Virus record (IMG/VR): IMGVR_UViG_3300044802_000015
Location: 1 to 34,312 of that record
Length of the DNA stretch: 34,312 nucleotides
Origin: a virus
Reading direction: 5' to 3' (one strand)
The notes under the pieces are model-generated. The model saw only the letters and a program-made list of their open reading frames with translations, was not told where the DNA came from and searched no databases. Shown piece after piece: positions 30,481-34,312 of this stretch (positions are counted from its first letter, which is position 1; every line of letters begins with the position of its first letter). The position numbers and the translations under genes are program-made.

Positions 30481-30728
30481 TGAAAACCCTAATCGCCAAA
30501 ATTGCAGTAAATGTATTGGTAATAATTGTTTGTGTTGCACTGGCATATTTTACCATAGCAGACCACTATGCATTAGTAGAATGTAGGAGGTCAAACGACG
30601 CAATTGAAACAAGCAAGGAATGTCTTGCGACACTAAATGAATGTATTGACCAAGTGAATCACGCTTATGGGATTGCTGATATTTGGGAACAAACAGCACA
30701 AAATTGTAACAACAAAACAGGGAAGTGA
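30480..30728 (+). CDS. Membrane-anchored small protein with several Cys
   Basis: An 82-aa protein with an N-terminal membrane segment (about residues 4-27, KIAVNVLVIIVCVALAYFTI) and a short C-terminal domain with four further Cys (VECRR, KECLATLNECID, QNCNN). The Cys would be able to pair if the domain is in the periplasm. It may be an early membrane protein acting in exclusion or cell-envelope change, but nothing shows this directly. Confidence 0.68.
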   Translation: MKTLIAKIAVNVLVIIVCVALAYFTIADHYALVECRRSNDAIETSKECLATLNECIDQVNHAYGIADIWEQTAQNCNNKTGK

Positions 30729-30736
30729 GTGGTGAG

Positions 30737-30970
30737 ATGAACAGCTCCATAAATGATAGATTTTTTATAAAAGTAAACAAAACAGATAATTGCTGGGAGT
30801 GGATAGGACATTTACAACGCAAGGGGTATGGTTGGTTTTCAATTAAACATAAATCGTATTTAGCGCATAGAATTTCTTGGATATTACACAACGGAGAGAT
30901 TAAAGTATATTGGTTTTAATGACCAAGTTGACATTGCCGATAGATATTTAGAAATAAGGGAGTGTAAAAA
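30737..30970 (+). pseudogene. Truncated HNH endonuclease remnant
   Basis: From the ATG at 30737 the frame gives about 60 residues: DNCWEWIGHLQRKGYGWFSI, then SYLAHRISWILHNGEI, which is the well-known first half of HNH_3-type phage endonucleases. It then ends at 30919 after KVYWF. The expected catalytic part (His-Lys-Cys, Asn-Pro-x-His) is missing. Another frame from about 30902 reads YIGFNDQVDIADRYLEIRE to a stop at 30973, which looks like the tail of a different gene. A deletion joining two genes out of frame is the simplest explanation. The protein should be inactive as a nuclease. Confidence 0.72.
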
Positions 30971-31174
30971 ATGACAACCCCACGTTTGTTTTTAAGGGAA
31001 AGCATAAATGGGCTTATTCGCCAATACAAAGAAGAGTTGCGCAGCAATAAGGCGATTAGAAAAAAATTAGATTTTAGAGAACCGGGTTACGGTTTTTTGC
31101 TTGGTGAAATACAAACGATGCAAGAAGTTATTAAAGACTTAAAAGATTGTATCATTAAGGATAAGTTAAAATGA
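30971..31174 (+). CDS. Small helical early protein, unknown role
   Basis: A 67-aa basic, helix-rich protein (RESINGLIRQYKEELRSNKAIRKKL, later IQTMQEVIKDLKDCIIKD). GGGAG lies before the ATG. The stop overlaps the next gene (ATGA). No family is recognised. Confidence 0.65.
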   Translation: MTTPRLFLRESINGLIRQYKEELRSNKAIRKKLDFREPGYGFLLGEIQTMQEVIKDLKDCIIKDKLK

Positions 31175-31587
31175 CAACCACACAAACCAAAATAAAAATA
31201 TGCCTTTACTGCGAATCAATAGACGGTTTTTGTGATTCATGCATCAGTAATCGGTATATGAAAGTAAACGCTTATTTTGTAAATTGCCCTAATTGTGGAT
31301 CAACTGGACCGATTGCACCAACAGCAAACAAGGCGGTTAAACTATGGAATGCGGCTTCACTAAACAAACAAATAGTTGATTTAGAATTTAAAAATGAGCA
31401 ATTAGAAAAAGACATTGAAATGATTGATGGATGTAAAACTACATTTTTTGAACTAACAGAAACAAATAAAAAATTGTGTGTCGAACGCGATGAATTGCAA
31501 AAAGAACGAGACAAATACAAAGCAATATTAGACGCACAACAGGAACGTATTGATATAATGACGGGTAAAAGAATGTCAGAGGAGTAA
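31171..31587 (+). CDS. Lar-like zinc protein with coiled-coil tail
   Basis: A 138-aa protein. The N-terminus has two Cys pairs, CLYC and CDSC (Cys 11, 14, 21, 24), then NCPNCGSTGPIAPT with KAVKLWNAA. The CPNCGS...WN combination is the signature of Lar-type restriction-alleviation proteins, which protect phage DNA from type I restriction by modulating the host methylase. Residues about 65-130 are a coiled coil (LEFKNEQLEKDIEM, CVERDELQKERDKYK) not found in typical short Lar proteins. An anti-restriction role is possible but rests on this one motif. Confidence 0.68.
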   Translation: MTTTQTKIKICLYCESIDGFCDSCISNRYMKVNAYFVNCPNCGSTGPIAPTANKAVKLWNAASLNKQIVDLEFKNEQLEKDIEMIDGCKTTFFELTETNKKLCVERDELQKERDKYKAILDAQQERIDIMTGKRMSEE

Positions 31588-31593
31588 CAAATA

Positions 31594-31806
31594 ATGAAAA
31601 GATATGAATTTAAAGAGCATAATCAATTATGGGACAATAAAGACAAATGCTGGATAATATGGGAAACAGTATCTGGCAAAATAGGCATCGGAGAAGAATT
31701 TAAAAAAGAATTGCTGCACGTATTAAATAATTATGGGAAGTCGTTTAAGAGATATAAGCAAGAAATGTCAACAACAGATGCCATGCATCTTAAGGGGTGT
31801 AGGTAA
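31594..31806 (+). CDS. Small basic early protein, unknown role
   Basis: A 70-aa protein with several Trp and Lys (YEFKEHNQLWDNKDKCWIIW, then FKKELLHVLNNYGKSFKRYK). GAGGAG lies upstream of the ATG. The stop overlaps the next start (TAATG). Not recognised. Confidence 0.62.
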   Translation: MKRYEFKEHNQLWDNKDKCWIIWETVSGKIGIGEEFKKELLHVLNNYGKSFKRYKQEMSTTDAMHLKGCR

Positions 31807-32165
31807 TGAATGAAGGTCTAAAAAAAGCAATATTTGAATGCATACACGCAAACAAAAAACTTTATCTTGAAGAATCTAGTTTGATATTGGACGCAATAGA
31901 ACCCCTAATCGATTACGATTACCAAGAACTCAGAAACTACTCTGAGAGTATGAAGGCTCAATCCGAAGAGTATGAATTAGAGGTGAGGCGATTAAAAGAA
32001 GAACTGGCAACAATAAAAGGTGCAATTATGAAAAATGATATAACTGTAGAGCATAGAGCTGATGGTAGCTATGCTGTATTTAGGACGGTTGATCTACTTG
32101 GCAACCAGGATGCCAGCAATCAATCCAACAAAAGCGCCACTAACGGCTCCAGCTCCAAGCCATAA
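31806..32165 (+). CDS. Last early gene, coiled-coil protein overlapping the late operon end
   Basis: A 119-aa protein with a helical, acidic N-terminal half and a coiled coil (SMKAQSEEYELEVRRLKEELATIK, about residues 48-71). The last 24 codons overlap the end of the convergent spanin-like gene (72 bases, 32094-32165) and give a low-complexity tail rich in Asn and Ser (NQSNKSATNGSSSK). That tail is probably a by-product of the antisense overlap, the functional part being the first 90-95 residues. The family is unknown. Confidence 0.62.
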   Translation: MNEGLKKAIFECIHANKKLYLEESSLILDAIEPLIDYDYQELRNYSESMKAQSEEYELEVRRLKEELATIKGAIMKNDITVEHRADGSYAVFRTVDLLGNQDASNQSNKSATNGSSSKP

Positions 32166-32495
32166 AAACCAATTATTTGACGGTACTGGTTTTCCTATTT
32201 TAAGAACTTCTATTTGCTCTGATAGGTCTTTAATCCGTGTATCGCATAGTTCTTTTTCCGTGTTGATAACGGATTGACATACCTCAGGCCAACGCCAAAG
32301 GCACCGAAGCTTTGTGGACAAATACTGGCTTGTTTCAATCGGAATAAGTACTCCTCCTGGAGCGTTCGACACTTCTGGCAGATCCAACCTTGGGAGCACG
32401 TTTTGAGGTGATTCGCCCACTCCTCTCGATATCCAACACTCATTTTCCTTTAATGGCTCCGTTGAGATTATCTGCAGGATTACTAATAGCAGCAT
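32094..32495 (-). CDS. Spanin-like protein with C-terminal membrane segment
   Basis: A 133-aa protein starting at an ATG nested inside the end of the upstream Rz-like gene in another frame, with GAGGTG six bases before it. It has a short hydrophobic start (MLLLVILQIIS), a middle region with three Cys (RCLWRWPEVCQ, KELCDTR) and a coiled-coil-like KDLSEQIEVLK, and a C-terminal membrane segment (NWFLWLGAGAVSGAFVGLIA). Nesting in the i-spanin gene is typical of o-spanins (Rz1), but no lipobox is seen. An N-terminal export signal plus C-terminal membrane anchor is instead the layout of unimolecular spanins. A 77-codon frame at 32210-32443 competes for the same DNA. Confidence 0.62.
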   Translation of the reverse strand: MLLLVILQIISTEPLKENECWISRGVGESPQNVLPRLDLPEVSNAPGGVLIPIETSQYLSTKLRCLWRWPEVCQSVINTEKELCDTRIKDLSEQIEVLKIGKPVPSNNWFLWLGAGAVSGAFVGLIAGILVAK

Positions 32496-32733
32496 TAGAC
32501 ACCTCAATTTCTTTGTCTCGAAGCTTTTTTTCTTGTTCGGCGAGCAACTGGTCTTTTCTTATTGATTCCCTTAATTCGGCTTCAGCCTTCATGCGTTCTA
32601 TATTTAGAACAATAGAACCTTGCTCGGATGTTCGCAACTTATTGGTTAATCGCCATGCAGCAAACCATCCCGACAGGGTAGCAACCAACACGGCGACTGA
32701 TCCGCATAACCATATCCACATATTATTAAGCAT
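32440..32733 (-). CDS. i-spanin (Rz)-like protein
   Basis: A 97-aa protein with an N-terminal membrane segment (about residues 6-26, WIWLCGSVAVLVATLSGWF) followed by a charged coiled coil (ERMKAEAELRESIRKDQLL, EQEKKLRDKEIEV). This is the i-spanin architecture: anchored in the inner membrane, reaching into the periplasm to join an outer-membrane partner and fuse the membranes at the end of lysis. TAATG overlap couples it to the holin gene. The next gene starts inside it. Confidence 0.75.
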   Translation of the reverse strand: MLNNMWIWLCGSVAVLVATLSGWFAAWRLTNKLRTSEQGSIVLNIERMKAEAELRESIRKDQLLAEQEKKLRDKEIEVSNAAISNPADNLNGAIKGK

Positions 32734-32948
32734 TATGGATTAGAAGAGGTGTTATTATCGCTAATTTTTTTAGCTGTTCTTGCGGCTGTATATCCGAGTG
32801 CTGCCAATACTGCCAATAGGATTGTGGCAACTTTAGTCCACCCATCTGGTAATGAACCAGATTGAATCAATGCTCCTACGATAACCGATATTGTAATCCA
32901 TAATTCTGAACGTGTTAAAATTGCCCATATGTCATTAAGCTTTGTCAT
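32733..32948 (-). CDS. Holin, two membrane segments
   Basis: A 71-aa protein with two hydrophobic segments (about 16-31, LWITISVIVGALIQSG; 37-55, WTKVATILLAVLAALGYTA) and a charged, polar C-terminus (ARTAKKISDNNTSSN). This is the class II holin layout. It would open the inner membrane so that the M15 endolysin, which has no signal peptide, can reach the cell wall. The ATG at 32948 has AAGGAG seven bases upstream; a longer frame from a TTG at 33002 runs through a hairpin and has no ribosome site. Confidence 0.8.
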   Translation of the reverse strand: MTKLNDIWAILTRSELWITISVIVGALIQSGSLPDGWTKVATILLAVLAALGYTAARTAKKISDNNTSSNP

Positions 32949-32967
32949 AATAATCTCCTTAAATTTA

Positions 32968-32994
32968 GAAGCCGCATCACCATGACACGGCTTC
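32968..32994 (-). promoter_or_regulatory. Hairpin in the holin leader
   Basis: GAAGCCG (32968-32974) pairs with CGGCTTC (32988-32994), with three more pairs possible inside the loop (TCA/TGA). It lies 8 bases upstream of the holin ribosome site and after the lipoprotein stop. No T-run follows, so it is not a normal terminator. It may tune holin translation or mRNA stability and so lysis timing. Confidence 0.5.
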
Positions 32995-33031
32995 AAGTAC
33001 AACGTTAATTAAAAACAATACTACCATGATA

Positions 33032-33472
33032 TTACTGATAATTACACGAAAAAGTTTCTTTAAAAACTCTGTTTGAATGAGAAGCATTTGCATCACCTGT
33101 CAATATTTCTAAAAAAAAGTGCTTAAGCTCATGTTGCAACATTTCTTCTCTGTGGTTGCCACCAATAGCTATTGATGCATTGTATCTATGGAAACAGGCC
33201 ACATGCCTTTTTGCATCGTAACAATAAACCATTTCATCGTCTGTTATGGTAACAGATAAAAGAGATATAAGTGATTTATCCGCACCCATAAAATCAGCAA
33301 CACATTCTATTGTTTTTTTAATTTGCTCTATATCAATATCGCTGTTCGAGTAATTATAGACAATTAATCCAGTAGAATCATCAAAAAGGAATGCTTCTTT
33401 ACCTTCTGGACCCTGGGGTAAACAGCTAAATAAGCACAAGGAAAGCGTCAATATTTTGACTAAATTAAACAT
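33032..33472 (-). CDS. Lipoprotein with HExxH metalloprotease-like motif
   Basis: A 146-aa protein. Residues 1-17 are a lipoprotein signal, LTLSLCLFSC, with Cys 17 as the lipidated residue (lipobox LFSC). The C-terminal part has MLQHELKHFF, a HExxH zinc motif (His 114, Glu 115, His 118), followed by ILTGDANASHSNRVF, where His 132 or Asp 127 could be the third ligand. It lies between the endolysin and the holin, with an eight-base overlap with the endolysin gene. It may be an envelope protease or peptidoglycan-linked factor helping lysis, or a superinfection-exclusion lipoprotein. No known phage lysis family fits it by eye. Confidence 0.75.
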   Translation of the reverse strand: MFNLVKILTLSLCLFSCLPQGPEGKEAFLFDDSTGLIVYNYSNSDIDIEQIKKTIECVADFMGADKSLISLLSVTITDDEMVYCYDAKRHVACFHRYNASIAIGGNHREEMLQHELKHFFLEILTGDANASHSNRVFKETFSCNYQ

Positions 33473-33896
33473 TTAAATATATCTTCTTTTCAGCATCATA
33501 CCGCAAACACTCTTGCCTTTGATTGTCAGAAAGTCCTATATGTATCCAGCCCCCGTTAACAGACCTCTCGTCAATCAACTGGTCAAATCGCAAGTTCTTT
33601 CTTATAAAGTCAAATATAGCCTCATTGGTTGCATATCGAGCTACAAAATCTGCGGCATACCCTAAAATATGTGCACTACTGGGGCTGCCACCAATGGCGT
33701 CATTTAACTCTTTGCATCTATACCCAGATGTTACCCATAAAGGTCCATATTGATTTCTTACAGGTTCAAGTATTTGTTCACAAACCTTTTTAAGATTTGC
33801 CAAGCAAATTATATCTGGATTGTTATTGATATTTCTATGCTCAGTATGAGTCATTTCTTGCAATGAAAAATGATGTGATATATATTGCTGTGGCAT
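33465..33896 (-). CDS. Endolysin, M15-type L,D- or D,D-peptidase
   Basis: A 143-aa protein with the M15_3 pattern: SHHFSLQEMTHTEH at the start, WVTSGYRCKELNDAIGGSP, then SSAHILGYAADF (His 76, Asp 83) and GGWIHIGL (His 119), giving the three zinc ligands. This is the single-domain endolysin that cuts peptide bridges in Gram-negative murein. There is no signal peptide, so it depends on the holin. The start overlaps the previous stop by TAATG. Confidence 0.9.
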   Translation of the reverse strand: MPQQYISHHFSLQEMTHTEHRNINNNPDIICLANLKKVCEQILEPVRNQYGPLWVTSGYRCKELNDAIGGSPSSAHILGYAADFVARYATNEAIFDFIRKNLRFDQLIDERSVNGGWIHIGLSDNQRQECLRYDAEKKIYLNV

Positions 33897-34084
33897 TATT
33901 TTTTATCCTCTGGCACCAGAACAGACTTAGGCGTCACCCACTCAGTTATAACTCTTTCGCTATGACAATGGGGACATCTAAGCGTTCCGATGTTACTGCA
34001 AACATAAAACGTCTCTTCGCAACTGTTACACGTGCAACGCATCATGTCCTTCGCGATATATTTTTTAAAAGGGCTATTCATCAT
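33896..34084 (-). CDS. Small zinc-ribbon protein
   Basis: A 62-aa protein with MRCTCNSCEETFYVC and TLRCPHCHSERVI, a CxxC...CxxC zinc ribbon of rubredoxin-knuckle type, and a polar tail. ATG codons at 34084 and 34081 are both possible; the longer frame starts at a TTG and is rejected. It overlaps the preceding gene by about ten bases and the endolysin start by TAATG. It could bind nucleic acid or simply be a small structural zinc protein; the lysis-cassette position gives no further clue. Confidence 0.68.
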   Translation of the reverse strand: MMNSPFKKYIAKDMMRCTCNSCEETFYVCSNIGTLRCPHCHSERVITEWVTPKSVLVPEDKK

Positions 34085-34259
34085 TATGCTTAAATCTCTT
34101 TCCAAAAATTGTATAAACCTTGTCTAAAGTATTTTCTTGAATTATCCGAATTGCGCAATCAACAGCACCCTCGTTATCGTCTTTTGGTTTATACCCGTTA
34201 TTTAACAGCCAACGAGCCAATACGCTAATTTCATGTGCATAATCTCTTGTTTCGTTCAT
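34074..34259 (-). CDS. Small helical protein at the contig join
   Basis: A 61-aa protein (MNETRDYAHEISVLARWLL, then CAIRIIQENTLDKVYTIFG). It is helical with mixed charge and is not recognised. Its first 95 bases are also present at 1-95 because the contig ends overlap. In the circle it directly follows the 117-aa membrane protein (ATGA overlap), so the late operon is continuous across the join. Confidence 0.7.
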   Translation of the reverse strand: MNETRDYAHEISVLARWLLNNGYKPKDDNEGAVDCAIRIIQENTLDKVYTIFGKRFKHNDE

Positions 34260-34312
34260 TGTCTATCATCATCCTCAAATTTAATTGTATCGGCTTTTAC
34301 GTCCACATGCTC
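34165..34312. repeat. Terminal redundancy, right copy
   Basis: This is the same sequence as 1-148 with G at 34186 in place of T at 22. Removing one copy closes the circle and leaves every gene across the join intact. Confidence 0.93.

Noticed and set aside
32210-32443. 77-codon minus-strand frame with a fair ribosome site in the spanin region
   Set aside because: The 133-aa frame over the same DNA ends in a clean membrane segment and starts with a better placed GAGGTG, as overlapping spanin genes do. The alternative product has no recognisable features, although it is kept as a competing reading.

Overview
The window is a complete or near-complete genome of a tailed phage with a short tail (podovirus type), read as a circle of about 34.16 kb. 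The first 148 bases recur at the end (34165-34312) with one mismatch, and a small gene runs across the join. The order of the virion genes follows Salmonella phage P22: terS, terL, portal, scaffold, coat, gp4-like, gp10-like, a small tail protein, three ejection-type proteins, tailspike. The coat protein, however, looks like the N4-gp56/DUF4043 type rather than P22 gp5. Base composition is AT-rich by eye. Two-layer lysis genes (M15 endolysin, holin, spanin-like proteins), signal peptides and a lipoprotein point to a Gram-negative host, which I cannot name. I see no tRNA, CRISPR array, integrase or transposase.

Layout. A control region at about 26.24-26.36 kb holds divergent promoters. Leftward on the minus strand come a 69-aa Cro/CI-type regulator, a zinc-ribbon protein with a J-like tail, and a 739-aa primase-helicase. 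After these is a 313-bp AT-rich intergenic stretch with direct and inverted repeats (candidate replication origin and late control region). The late region then runs leftward without a break in logic: VRR-NUC nuclease, small HTH protein, adaptor-like protein, terS, a YkgJ-type cysteine-cluster protein, terL, portal, glycosyltransferase, scaffold, coat, tail adaptors, GNAT, ejection proteins, tailspike and a group of exported proteins. It continues across the contig join (1 to 34312) into the lysis genes and ends near 32.1 kb.

Rightward on the plus strand (26.36-32.17 kb) is the early region: a Sak4-like ATPase, a DUF669 ssDNA-binding-type protein and a Cas4/RecB-like Fe-S exonuclease form a recombination module. 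A second promoter follows, then a string of small overlapping early genes, including a MerR-like HTH protein, a pentapeptide-repeat protein with a near-perfect 15-bp DNA repeat array, a truncated HNH endonuclease and a Lar-like zinc protein. Early and late regions meet tail to tail with a 72-bp overlap.

One gene breaks the pattern. A probable head decoration gene (16365-16835) lies on the plus strand inside the minus-strand head operon and has its own promoter-like sequence, a 5' hairpin next to its Shine-Dalgarno and a good terminator. Other items worth attention are the cysteine-cluster gene between terS and terL, an HExxH lipoprotein in the lysis cassette, signal-peptide proteins with virion-like domains, the repeat-rich intergenic region, and a strong early promoter that appears to give a leaderless mRNA. 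All functional calls come from reading the sequence; no database search was run.
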